Of a stretch of 64,000 bases of DNA, positions 24,301 through 34,800 are shown piece after piece (position 1 is the stretch's first letter; each line of letters starts with the position of its first letter). The stretch spans positions 9,842,948-9,906,947 of the forward strand of contig NC_133948.1 of assembly GCF_031877795.1 (NCBI RefSeq). The letters are read 5' to 3'. The translations under genes and the position numbers were made by a program. This stretch comes from Strix aluco. Taxonomy: Eukaryota; Chordata; Aves; Strigiformes; Strigidae. A model generated the notes under the pieces. The model was not told where the DNA came from. It worked only from the letters and a program-made list of their open reading frames with translations, and ran no database searches.

Positions 24301-25178
24301 GTGTGCAGGGATGTGGTTCCTGTGGTGATCTGTCATTTACTGCTGTCACAGTTAAACTTGAACCCTTGTGGAAAAGTGTGTCCATGGCCCTGTGGAAACC
24401 ACAAGCTGTGTGGAAACATGCCCACAGCCAAGCTTCTACAGCAGCTCCAGTATCTGATTATCTACTTCATGCAGTGTGTGCCTACCTTCAGAAAATAATT
24501 CAGTGGTTTAACTATAGAATTATTCGGTAAGGAAAATTTGCAGCCAGTGATAGTACGATGCTGACAGACATAGAATAGGTTTCATTGTGTTCCGTTGGAT
24601 GGTGGGTATAAGATTGTTTTTATTCTTCTTTTCCAGAGGAATACCCAACTATGACTTCAAGATTGGCAGAATCACATTCATTAGAAACTCACGTCCACTA
24701 GTTAAGAAAGTCGAAGAGGTAAATAAAGTTGGATCCTTCCCAGTTTTGCACAGAATTAGAACTACTGTCCAAGTTTGTGGTTCCTCTCTCCATACTTGAT
24801 TTTTCACGGTGACTTCTGATAAAAAGTGGTAGTAGTTAAAAAGTGGTTTGAGTTAAGTGAAAGCAACCTCTAATGTCGATGCAAGTTTAATAAGCATACT
24901 TGTTTCAGTTGGCTGAAAGGTCACTGAAATGCTCGTATTTTATTTTCAGGAAGAAAGTGGTTATTATGTAGATTAAGGATGTGAACTGTCTACAGTCAGT
25001 TGGTGCTCTGATAGAATATTCTTTCTAATGATTGTGCAGCTTTCGTCACACACAAGCAGTGAGCAAAAAGGTAACAACCTTTTTTCCTCTTTCCTTTTCC
25101 CAGGATGAATCTGGAAGCCGGTTTATTGCCTTTTCGGGAGAAGGCCAGTCTCTGCGCAAAAAGGGAAGAAAACCCTAA
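18377..25178 (+). CDS. UFD1: UFD1, ubiquitin-binding p97/VCP adaptor
   Basis: UFD1 pairs with NPL4 to bring polyubiquitinated proteins to the p97/VCP unfoldase, in ER-associated degradation and in chromatin extraction including CMG unloading. Twelve coding exons: 18377-18379, 18882-19014, 19756-19788, 20638-20759, 21109-21239, 21649-21721, 22422-22490, 23022-23087, 23385-23432, 23789-23877, 24637-24718, 25104-25178. The sum is 924 nt, 307 aa plus stop, equal to the human length I recall. The first coding exon holds only ATG. The product is nearly identical to human across the N-terminal UT3 domain ([13 protein letters not shown] to about residue 200). It diverges slightly in the acidic stretch ([14 protein letters not shown]). 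Two p97-binding SHP boxes are visible: AFSGSGNRL at 227-235 and AFSGEGQSL at 292-300. It ends KKGRKP. Intron 5 has weak borders (see findings). Confidence 0.97.
19633..19673. repeat. Short direct repeats in UFD1 intron 2
   Basis: The 13-mer aggagattttaga occurs twice, 28 bases apart start to start. The first copy can also pair with the adjacent aatctcct. It is a local duplication without a recognised function. Confidence 0.55.
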
Positions 25179-25208
25179 TTTGTGGTACCTTTAGTCAGTT
25201 AGGAGGAA

Positions 25209-25214
25209 AATAAA
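25209..25214 (+). terminator. UFD1: UFD1 poly(A) signal (AATAAA)
   Basis: A canonical AATAAA begins 31 bases after the UFD1 stop codon, implying a 3' UTR of only about 50 bases if used. I see no equally good plus-strand signal in the few hundred bases after it. Confidence 0.6.
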
Positions 25215-25790
25215 ATAGCAATTGCAGCATATTGGATCTTAGTTATTGCAGCTGAGAGGAGAGATAATTTTGCAACGTAGAAATACTTCTGCTGGTTTTG
25301 GTTTCACGTTTAAAACCGGAGCTGTCAGACTGTCTTAATTTTCAGTTGAAAATTTTCAGTTGAAAATTCTAGGAATTCTGAAGGAGCTTTTGTATGTGTT
25401 GTAAAAAGGGGAAAAGTATATCTTGGATAAACCCAAAAAGTAAAACCAACAAGGTCTACCTTACTGAAAGTTCCAGTTCTTAGACTACATCATCCCCTCT
25501 TATATCCTGAGCGATGATGGTCTCGTGTTGCTTTGTGCTTGCTATTTTCCTCCCTCTCTATATATATTTTGCCACAACTTCAGGCAAGCTTTTTGGTGTG
25601 GTGCAAAGGAAGGCTAACACTTGGGTGTTTAAGACTTCCGTGCAGGGAGTCTGTTTGACCTTAGCTTCAGGTGTTGGGTTGTAAGTCATCCTAAGCAATC
25701 CCCCTGTAATTGCTTTTTATATTTATAATTAATAACATGCCTTTTAATAGTTCAGGTACAATAACGTGCTGTAGCAATCTAATGGCACGT
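25215..25790. other. Intergenic spacer between UFD1 and C22orf39
   Basis: This is unremarkable AT-rich spacer with a small direct repeat (ttttcagttgaaaa twice near 25341-25368). No exon, RNA gene or mobile element is recognised. Base composition shifts sharply to CpG-rich from about 25790, marking the next promoter island. Confidence 0.6.
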
Positions 25791-26079
25791 GTAGGGAGAG
25801 ACGAGACCCACCTTCTCTGCCTCATGCCGGTGAGGGAGCACAAAGCCCCGGCGTCCTGTGCTTTGCGAGCGGTGTCGGTGATAACCTGCGCGGCCTCGCA
25901 GCGCCGGCCCGTCGGTGTTGAGCCTGGAGCTGGGTGGCGGGGTGACACCCCTGCGCGCCCTCCTGGAAGGCCGAGTAAAGGTTCCTTGGTAACCAGCCTG
26001 CGTCCCTCGTGTGGTGATTTCAGAAAAACAACCCACGCACGGGAGCTGCCTCGTGTCTCCAGCGCTCCCCGCGCCGGGC

Positions 26080-26295
26080 ACCCGGGGGGGGGAACACGGG
26101 GGTGTTGGGGAGCGGGGGGGGCGGGGGCTGTAGGGTAGCCCCGCCCCGCAGACAGCCATTGGCTCGCAGGCCAGGGGGCGGAGCGATGAGGCAGCCCGTT
26201 AGTGCCGCCGCTCGCCATTGGTCGGACGCGCGGGTCTCTCCGCAAAGCGCGGCGGGGATTGGCTGGCGGGACGGCGACCCTCAGGCAGGGGCAGC
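26080..26295 (+). promoter_or_regulatory. C22orf39: C22orf39 CpG promoter with three inverted CCAAT boxes
   Basis: A CpG island (about 25830-26720) surrounds the start codon. Three ATTGG (inverted CCAAT) boxes lie at 26158-26162, 26217-26221 and 26258-26262, spaced 59 and 41 bases, a spacing typical of NF-Y arrays. Upstream, about 26083-26130 is a run of G-tracts that could form a G-quadruplex. A GC box (ccgccccgc) sits at about 26140-26149. No TATA box is seen. The transcription start is inferred to lie between the last CCAAT box and the ATG. Confidence 0.7.
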
Positions 26296-27364
26296 ATGGC
26301 GGGCGGCGGCGACTGGCGGGTGAGCGGGGCGGGGGGCGGCGGGGCTGAGGGCGCGGGACGGGACGGCGGCGCGGCTCAGCCCGGCCTCTCTGTTCGCCCG
26401 CAGCCGCCGCGGTCGTGCGAGGACTATTGGTGGGAGTGGAAGCACTGCCGCGGGCTGCGGCACGCCTTCCACCACTACTACGCTCACGGGGCGCTACCGG
26501 CCTGCGACCGCTGGCGGGACGACTACGAGGCCTGCCGCGCCTGGGAGAGGGGCCGCGCCGCCGCCGCGCAGGTACCGCCCGCGCCCCCGCCTGCCCCTTC
26601 CCGCCTCGGGAGCGAGCGGCAGCCGGTAGCGGCGGTCGCTGTCGCGTCCGGTTCCTTGCGGGCTCTGTAGGCCGGTGCCAGTGCGAGAGAAACCCCTCAG
26701 CCGCGCGGTGTCGGCGGTGGCATAACGGGGAAGGGTTGGAAAAGCGGGCGTCTGCTTGGAGTTGAGGAGCGTAAGGCGGTCTTAACATCCAGCGGGAGTA
26801 TTTTCAGTGTTTTGCTGTAAAAGGTCTTGATTTCAGTTGCTCTAATATTCCCTTCCTGATATGAAAAGCTGCCACATACAGGCAAAAAGTATTCCTGGGG
26901 TGTGCAGAAATGCTCCTGGCTACAGCCCCATGAACACTGAAAGACAAGAGCCCTTCAGCACAGGCTGCAGCATAACTTGTCCTTTCAGCCAACTAGGGTA
27001 ACTTCTCAGGGGGAGGGTAGCACATAAGAGGTAGTTTTCTTTGTAATGGAGGACTCAGAGGCAAAATATACATGTGACATAGTTAAAAGCTGGTATGCTG
27101 GCTTACTTATATAGCATTTGGCACTCTACCTCGTTTTTGAGGTAAAACTATTTGAGATAATAGTCACAGCAGGAAATAAGCTCTCTAAGACTGGAATGGC
27201 AAACACTTATCATGGTAATATTTTTTCCTGTATTTCAGGAAGCTTTGTGCAAGAGTGAAAGAGCTCGAGTTATGGAAAAGCAGAAATATCCTCCGGTGTG
27301 GACACTCAGGAAGAGCCCACCACCTGACTGGTATATTCCACTTGACCAAGACAAACCAAATTAG
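26296..27364 (+). CDS. C22orf39: C22orf39 homologue, small twin CX9C protein
   Basis: Three exons (26296-26319, 26404-26571, 27239-27364) give 318 nt, 105 aa plus stop. The start MAGGGDWRPPRSCEDY and the segments HHYYAHG, PACDRW and SPPPDWYIPL match the human C22orf39 (UPF0545) protein as I recall it. Cysteines at 13 and 23 and at 42 and 52 form two exact C-X9-C pairs, the pattern of CHCH proteins that are oxidised by MIA40 in the mitochondrial intermembrane space. The human protein shows the same spacing. It has been reported as a synaptic plasticity regulator (PANTS), so its site of action is not settled by this motif. No signal peptide or membrane segment is seen. Exons 1-2 are extremely GC-rich while exon 3 is not. 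The gene converges on MRPL40. Confidence 0.93.
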
Positions 27365-28476
27365 CAAGACCGTTTTGCTGTTTGGTCAGTAATGTAATAC
27401 ACAATGCACAACCATGCTGAGGTTTTTTTCTTCCATGTCATCTTGAAATTATACTATAGCTCTGCCCTGCAATATTTTAGTACTCATTCAAAAATACTGG
27501 GAGTTTAATGTAAAGGTTTACTTTTTAAAGGGAAAATTGAGGTGCTTAATTTGTTTCTGGTCTCTTACTACTGTCCTACACTTTGGATTTCATCTCAGCA
27601 ACTCAGCAGGGAGCTCCCATGTTAGTGCATACACGATCAAGCTCCTCTTGCTAGACAAGGACCTCTTCCCCTAGAGCCAGTGTTGCTTACTTTTGGAACA
27701 AGGTACCCGCCCCCGGCCTGCCTGATGGGAAAACAAAAGCAGGCTGGGATTCCTCCCTGCCATTTCAGGACAGTCACAACCACTGGCATTTAAAAGGCAT
27801 TTCCAAGATTCATGACTGTCATGGATCAAGAGCTTCTCACCTGGTGGGATGACGTTACAGATGCTTAAACTGCAACCCTGCCCCTTTGTGGAACTGCTCT
27901 TGAATGGTGGGGTGTGTCGATGGCAATATTCAAAATTACTACTAAAAAATGTTTAAATGACTGAAGAGAGATGTTTTGGTTTAGGGCAAACCCTTACAAA
28001 CGTAGTTACAATACTTACATGGCAATATTAAAAAACCCCTACAAAATGATTGTCATTTTGGCTTTGTCATGGTGTATTTTCCCTCTTATATACAAAAGTA
28101 CTTCATTGAAGTCTGAAAAGAAAAGCAGTAAACAGTCAGCTGCTGCCTCCCTTACAGTACAGACTGATGTGATGACTGTGACATTCTTTCCTCATGGCAC
28201 ACAATCTTCCAAGTTACGGTTTATATAGAACCAAAAAATGCTGGTCAGGAGTGTATGGAGGGATGAGAGATCTAAGCCCAGAAAGATAAAATACTCTGTG
28301 AAATACTACTGCTTTGTCTTGTTCTAGCATGGCACAAGTGTAAGGTAGTGTAGTTTTGTTGGGTGTCTTACTACCTAGAGCGCTGTTTAAAAAACTCAGA
28401 TACTTCATTAATACGTTGGGGTTTTTTTTTTTTTACAGTCACACACCTCCAGTATTTTAACCTGCAGTAGGAATTG
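27365..28476. other. Convergent intergenic spacer, C22orf39 to MRPL40
   Basis: This 1.1 kb separates two convergent genes. It should contain the C22orf39 3' UTR. The best plus-strand signal I see is ATTAAA at 28027-28032, which is weak evidence. No exon, RNA gene or mobile element is recognised. Confidence 0.5.
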
Positions 28477-28482
28477 TTTATT
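28477..28482 (-). terminator. MRPL40: MRPL40 poly(A) signal (AATAAA)
   Basis: Read on the minus strand, AATAAA lies 67 bases past the MRPL40 stop codon and is the first canonical signal downstream. It implies a 3' UTR of roughly 90 bases. Confidence 0.6.
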
Positions 28483-28549
28483 CTTACTCCATTCTTTCCT
28501 CCTTCAGTTGGCTGAGTAGCTCATGCCAGATGAACAGCAAACTCCTCCA

Positions 28550-31213
28550 TCACTGCGTATACACTTTGGTGATGTCAATGCATTTTCCTTCAGGAGGATC
28601 ATAACCAGGAAGTGGTGGGGTATGATTAGGTCCGTCTCTCTCGAAAGGGAAAAGCCCCTCATCTCGTCTGATTGCTGCCTGGTACAACTCCTCGGATTCA
28701 AGGCGCAGTTCCTTTAGTGCCTCTTGCTGAGCTTCTACAAGGGCCTGAATTGCATTCTTTTCTGCCTTATCTTGCTTCAGCTTAAACAAACACCACTTTT
28801 TCATAAGCAAAACTCTTCTTTCAGTCTCCTCAAATGACAGAGGGGGAAGACTTCGCACCCTGATAAAGAATAAGTTAATGTTGTAATAGAGAAATAGCCT
28901 GCACCCCAAAGAGCAAATTTTTAAAAAATCAACCAAAACAATAAACACCACCCCCAACATTTCATTCATGCAATGTCTGTCAGGTTTTCCAGGCATTCTA
29001 AAATTCATGTTACTATTTTTTCACTGCTTTTAGCAGGAGCAAATAAAATCTGCTTTCTGCATTTTTGTCCTGGTAAAGTAGATAAGGTTTTGAACCAAGG
29101 CTGGCACTATATTGCAGTTTTGCAGAGAAAGAAATTAAAAGTGTTTTTACCATGAATGCAAGTGCATGGTGAAAGACAAGTCTTACTTACCTGTTGCTAT
29201 CTGAGTACTTAAGTGGTGTTACAAAATCCTCGATTGGAATCATTTCTGGGGCAGCTTTTTCCAACTTTCTAATCTTCTTTTTCATACGATCCTTCTGTGC
29301 TTGCTCTTTCCTTACATCCACTTTCTTCTTCTTCTTTGGTTGTGCTCTACAAGGAAAGTAATGAATAAAAGAAGATATTTTTTCATTTAATTCAACACCA
29401 GCAACTTTCACTTCCACTGTACTTTTCTAAGGACTGTTCCTCCCATTGCTTAATTTGGTCCCTAATAGAAGTTCCAGCCATTAGATTTATTCAAGTAATG
29501 TAATTTCCAGGAGACAGTAATATGTCTTGTGAGATTTTCTGCAGAGAGAACTGTACCTGCCTGAGAAAAACAACCTCCAATTTTGTGCTGAACATCAGAA
29601 CGACCTGAGGAAGTTCTACAAAAATTAAACTGGAATTGTTCTGCACTAGTTCAGAGTGCAGCAGAGCAGGTAACAGGTTTATCTGCAAATATTCCTGTCA
29701 TCTCCTATGAAAGAAGAAAATGAGTGGGTTTACACATGCTTCTAAAATTTCCGCATTTGGAACCAAATTCAGGCTGCGGATGTTACTCTCCTGTACTTCC
29801 TGTACTGTGTATTTCACACAGATCCAGTATAGCCAAGATAACATATGGCACGCTCCACAAACACAGACTAATCCTCACTGCGGACCTGTGAGACATCATT
29901 CCTGCCTTAGAGATCAAACAAACTACCTTCATGGTGTCAAACAGTCTTTCTGATGGTACCCAATAGCTACCAGGATATTTTAAATCTAGTTGCATCAAAC
30001 CAAAACATGGATACCAAAATGTAACATACACATAAGTGCAGCCTGTCTATTATACCACTTTATAGTAAAGTACTTTCACTTCAGTTAGGCTTTCATTTGC
30101 ATTGTTGCTCAAAAGGGAATTCTGGAGCACAGCGTAAATCCAGACATCTCCAACCACATTCTGCAGTTGAGGAAACAAATACAACTACACAAAAACATAA
30201 AGTGGTAATTGTGTGGGTTACCATTACACTCTCCTCAACAGACCAACGGTTCTTAACTACTTTACATATCGTGTCTTAAAAGCAAACATCTATAGTTAAA
30301 AGTTAATTTGGACTTGGGAAAATTTGTGTTCCCCTAAGGATGAAAACACTTGTATGTAACCATAGAAGCTGCACTCACCTCATGGGGAGCGATGCCCTAA
30401 ACGCCAGCAGTGAGGTCTGCCAGTGCCTTGCTCGGAACGGAACCGACTGGGGCAGCCAGGAGCTGATGAAGGAAAAGGAACACAAAGCCCAGGGAGAAGC
30501 TGATGGCGTTGATTCTGCACAGTACAAGGGCTATTTACTGGTCATAACTCAGAATGATGAGCTTTGAATCATCTTGGGCTACTTAATTCATGACAGTATA
30601 CAGTGTTTGCCCTGACAGGGTAACTTCAAACTCTCCAGCAAGGTAACTAGACCCAAAATTTGGGCTGTTTGGTGCTGTGAATCCACAGGGTGCCGAGGGG
30701 TGAAGCAGATACATTTAAGTCTATGAATAGGTTAGAGTAATTTTATTCTTAAACTCTGATAACGGCCTCTCTACTGATGTTGGAGAGGTAAAACCACCTC
30801 CGTGCAAATTAGGAGACAAGAGATGCCGTTTCTCAAATCTCGGCGGGTGTCCCGAGACCCGGCCCAGGTGCCTGCACATCAGCTTCTCAAGGCGCGGAAC
30901 CAGGCCCGCACACCCCCCACCCCGCTCCCGACCCCTGAGCGCAGGCCCAGGCCGCCAAGGCAGCCCCGGGAGACCGAGGCCCGCCCCGGGGAGGGGACCA
31001 GGCCCAGGGCTCGCCGGGAGAGGGCGAGGCAGGAACCCCGCGCAAGGGGCGCTTCGCCGGGCTTCCTCCCCACGGGCCTGGGGCAGCGCGGCCGCAACGG
31101 AGAGTCCCGGAAAGCCGCTCCCAGCCGGCTCCTGGCTCCCCGCCCTACCTGAGCCGGGCACCGCCGGACGCTGCCCAGAGCCCGCGGCTCGCCCGGAGCG
31201 CGGCCGCCAGCAT
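28550..31213 (-). CDS. MRPL40: MRPL40, mitochondrial large-subunit ribosomal protein mL40
   Basis: MRPL40 is part of the large subunit of the mitochondrial ribosome. Four exons read leftward: 31149-31213, 30379-30462, 29191-29346, 28550-28859. They sum to 615 nt, 204 aa plus stop (human about 206). The arginine- and alanine-rich start [18 protein letters not shown] has no acidic residue and fits a mitochondrial targeting peptide. Exon 2 reads [12 protein letters not shown]. Exon 3 has the lysine stretch KKKKKVD and the block [17 protein letters not shown]. The last exon contains FEETERR and [15 protein letters not shown]. The lysine stretch and these blocks identify the family. The exon 2 acceptor (ttcatcag) was chosen because a nearby alternative AG breaks the frame. 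The protein stops at KVYTQ, a few residues before the human end as I recall it. It shares a divergent promoter with HIRA. Confidence 0.94.
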
Positions 31214-31826
31214 GGCTCCGGTCGGTGCCAGCGGTGCGCCCGCACTCCCCGCCGCCCGCGCTCCGGCTCCCGCGTCCCCCGTTCCGGCTCACAATCGTTC
31301 CGCTCGGGCCCGCCGCGCTGCTGCGGCCCGGCTGCCGTGCGAGGCCCGAGGGAAGGGGAGTGAAGGCCCCGCCCGCGCCCCGCCTCGCCGCCATCGCGCC
31401 GCTCCGCCCGGCAGGGGGCGCCCGGCCGCTCCCGCCCGCCCTGGAGGCGGGGCGGCGGCTCCTCGCGGGATCTCGCCCCCCGCCGGCCGAGGCGGGGGAA
31501 CGCCGGGGCTCGGGGGCGGCTGTTTCCCGCCGGGCCGGTTAGGCGGTTGCCAGGCGCCGAGTTCCGGCGTTGCCGGGGAGCCGCCGGGAGCCGAGCGGGG
31601 GATGCGGCCGGGCGGCGGGGGCTGCGGCACGGGCGGCGCCGGGGCATGGAGCGGCGCTGAGGCGGCTCCGGCCGGCGGAGGGGGCGGGCAGAGCGGCGCG
31701 CGGCGGGGGCCCATGGTGGCCGGCGGCCGTTGAGCTCCGCCGCTCGCTCGGCCGCGGAGGCAGCCCGGGCGGAGCCGCCCTGGGGTCCCGAGGGCGGAGG
31801 CCGGCGGGGGCCCCGGGCGGGAAACA
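31214..31826. promoter_or_regulatory. Divergent CpG-island promoter of MRPL40 and HIRA
   Basis: The two start codons are 613 bp apart inside a strongly CpG-rich island (about 30830-32470). There is no TATA box. A YY1-like GCCGCCAT occurs at 31387-31394, and several GC boxes are present. Two minimal upstream ORFs precede the HIRA start: ATG at 31646 (4 codons then stop) and ATG at 31713 (6 codons then stop). They matter only if HIRA transcription begins to their left, which the sequence does not show. Confidence 0.75.
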
Positions 31827-34800
31827 ATGAAGCTCCTGAAGCCGACCTGGGTCAACCACAATGGTGAGGGCCGGCCGGCCGCGCCGCCGGGCAGCAGGTG
31901 CCGCGGGGCCGGGCGGGCAGGTGCGGCGGGGAGCGGGCCGCGGGGCTGGGGCGGGGGGGGCGGCCGTGGCGGGGCCGGGGCGCGGCACACGCGTGGGGCG
32001 AGTTTGAGCGCGGGCGAGGGGCGGCCGGCGAGGAGCCGCGGCCGGCGGCTGAGGCCGCCGGAGCCGTTTGTAGCTGCCGCCTCGCAGCCCGCGGGGCGGC
32101 CGCGGCGTGCTCGGGGCTCCGCCGCTTCGGGAAACCGTCGGCGCGTACGCGGCGGGGTGGGGGCAGGTGCCGCCGGGCGGGCGGCGGTGGGAGCGGGGAG
32201 CAACAAGTTCTCGCCGTCCCGGTGGGCTTGTGCGGAGGCAGCGGGCTGGGAGGCTCGCAGGGGGCTGGAGGTGCGAAAACGAAACGTGGGTTTTTAGAGA
32301 AGTGTGATTTCCAGAAGGCAGAGTTGGGGTGGTGAGGGGGCTCGCCGGGGCCCGTCCGCCAGCAGATGGCTGAAGGGTGCCGCGCCGGCGGCCGTTGGAG
32401 CCGGGCTGGTGGCGGCCGTTGGGACCGTTCTCGCCTGGCAAAGCGCGTGTTTGCTGGGGAGAGCTGGGCACAGCCAGCGCCCGGGCTCTGCAGGGGGAGG
32501 GCTCAGCTGCTGCTAGCTGAAGACTGAGCTGCTTTTACCTGCCAGGCACGAACGTCGGGCAGCTTCATGCTTGTGAAAGTGAAGAGGGATGGTTTGAATC
32601 AAGTGTCGTCTGTGCAAAAGAGAGAGGAGGCTTTTGTGCAGCGATGGAGGTACCCCACGGGATGTACAGACGTCCCGTGCCAATGCACAACTCTGACTGG
32701 GGTGGCCTCGCATCGCTGAGTCAGGTCCAGTGGAAAAGTCCCCAGATGCAATTAGCTTGAGCAGAGGTTGTCTGTGCTGTTGTTGGCCATGGGGGGAAGA
32801 AGATTCTTCCAGTAGTACGTTGAAAACAACTCCCTGAATTTATGTAGTATCCTGTTTGCCGCTCCTCTAGTGATTTTTTGAGAGATCTTGTGAGCTAAAG
32901 CACTTTCAGAATGAAGTGTCGATGTTGACAGAAAGCTCTGTACTTTCCTAGTATGGTGAGTACAGGATAGCATCAGTGTTACGTATTTACACTGCTTATG
33001 ACGAATTTCCGGAGTAATACCTGTACTGTTCCTGGCAAAGCAGTGAAAAGAAACCTAACGTGAAGAGCTTGCTTCTGTTTATGCAAGTTTTGTCCTCAAA
33101 TTCACGGGTACAGCTTTATTTCAACTGCAAATTTTATACCCTGGTATAAATGTCAATAGTTGGACTCATCTAGCTGATTGGTATCTAGAATAAAACCAAG
33201 CCAGAGACCAGCTTATTCAGCTGGAAAAGTGTGCTTTGAGTTAAAAACTGCAGATGCAACTTCACAGCTGCCTTTCTGTCTGTGTGTTGTCTTTTTAATC
33301 ATGCTGCAGGTTTTAGGAACAGTAACTTAAGCCTCGAGTTGCAATTCACATGCATCTTTACTTGAACTACTCTCCAGGGGCTGTATAGTCAGCAGATGGA
33401 CCTAGCCTTTTAACGAAAGGTTGTAGTGAACTGAAAAAATGTGGAAGTACTTTATTTGAGATGGGTTTTACATTTCTGCTTGGTTAATCTAAGCAGATGT
33501 AGCATTTATATCTTAATGTCTGGCTGCCTGTGGACAGGCTCTGAATCTTCAATGGGAATACACGAACAGCTGAATAAAAACTTTCGCCTTAAATTTTGTC
33601 CAGATCACAGAGATTAGATCTGTAACTTCTTTCCTTATTTCTTTAATGGGTGCACCTTTTGGTTTGGCTATGTGTTTGAAATCTGTAGCAATTTAAAATA
33701 CATCTAACCATTGCAGAAAGCACTCTTCAGCCAAGCAGTTTGCAGTGAGGCTCCGCTTATAAAGGCCTGCGATACTTTGCCTCGTGGATAATGCACTACA
33801 CAGATAGTCCCAAATTTTACTTCCGTTTCTGCCGCTGTCCTGCTTGGATGAGTTTCAGCAAGTCACTTTGTCATAGTTTCACCACCTGTAAAACAGACGT
33901 TCATCACTGGTGTCATTTGTAAAATGCTTTAAGGTCTGCTAACGTATACAGGACTATACAACATTATCCTTGGGGCGAGGAGTGCGGGATAAAAACTGGT
34001 GAGTTTAGTCGGCCTCTTTTAATGTACCCACATTCTGGATCCTGCAGGCATCACTGCATGCAAGTAGCCTCCATCATGCTTAATGGGCCTACCTATTTGC
34101 TGTGAAACCTCTCCAGAAACAGGATAAAGATAATTTATACTGTGTGTACTGGAGACTCATTGTGATAATTTTTACTCCTTTTGTTTTCCCCATGGGCAAA
34201 GAGGCTGTTTTGCTGTTGTTGGTTTGTGCGTGAGAGTCCTGATAGCCAGACTGGCTCTTCCACACACCAGATCGAGGAGGTGTCTGTCATTCCAGCCTTT
34301 TCCTTTCCCCACTCAGTTTTGGATTTGTACTTTACTGAATGGACTAGATTGAGTTTAATGATGCTTACAGGCATACATTCTCCATGAGATAATAGACAGA
34401 AGTTAGTGTCGTAGCTGGGAAATTCAATACACCTGGGAATCATATGCTGCTCAGCCAAGATGCTGTGCTTTTACACTAAAAGCACTTTAACACATTTTGG
34501 CTCTACAGGTTTTTGTCTTGGAGTTCTTAATGTCACTTTATCTGAGTACTTATTGGAAATATTTCTTCAGATGCATTTTCTGTAACCTTTTCACACTCTT
34601 AATGTGGGTTTATTAGATTTTGCATGAAATTCTTATTATTGCTGTGTTCTTCTTTTCCATGTTTCTTTGATTTAGAGCAAGGAAGAATATTGAAAAGTGC
34701 AGTCTAATGGTGGGGACAGGAGTGGATGACTGTAAGATACAGATGGTGTGGTTTGCTTCTCCTTCCCAGTTTTCCATTCAGTATGTCTATAAAGGTGCAT

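Noticed and set aside
25691-26788. 365-codon minus-strand frame over the C22orf39 promoter and exons 1-2
   Set aside because: Low-complexity P/R/A/G translation of the CpG island opposite real exons. No start context or splice logic.
30721-32471. Frames of 300-368 codons on the minus strand around the MRPL40/HIRA promoter
   Set aside because: Stop-poor GC-rich island translated as P/R/A repeats. MRPL40 exon 1 is the only supported minus-strand coding piece here.
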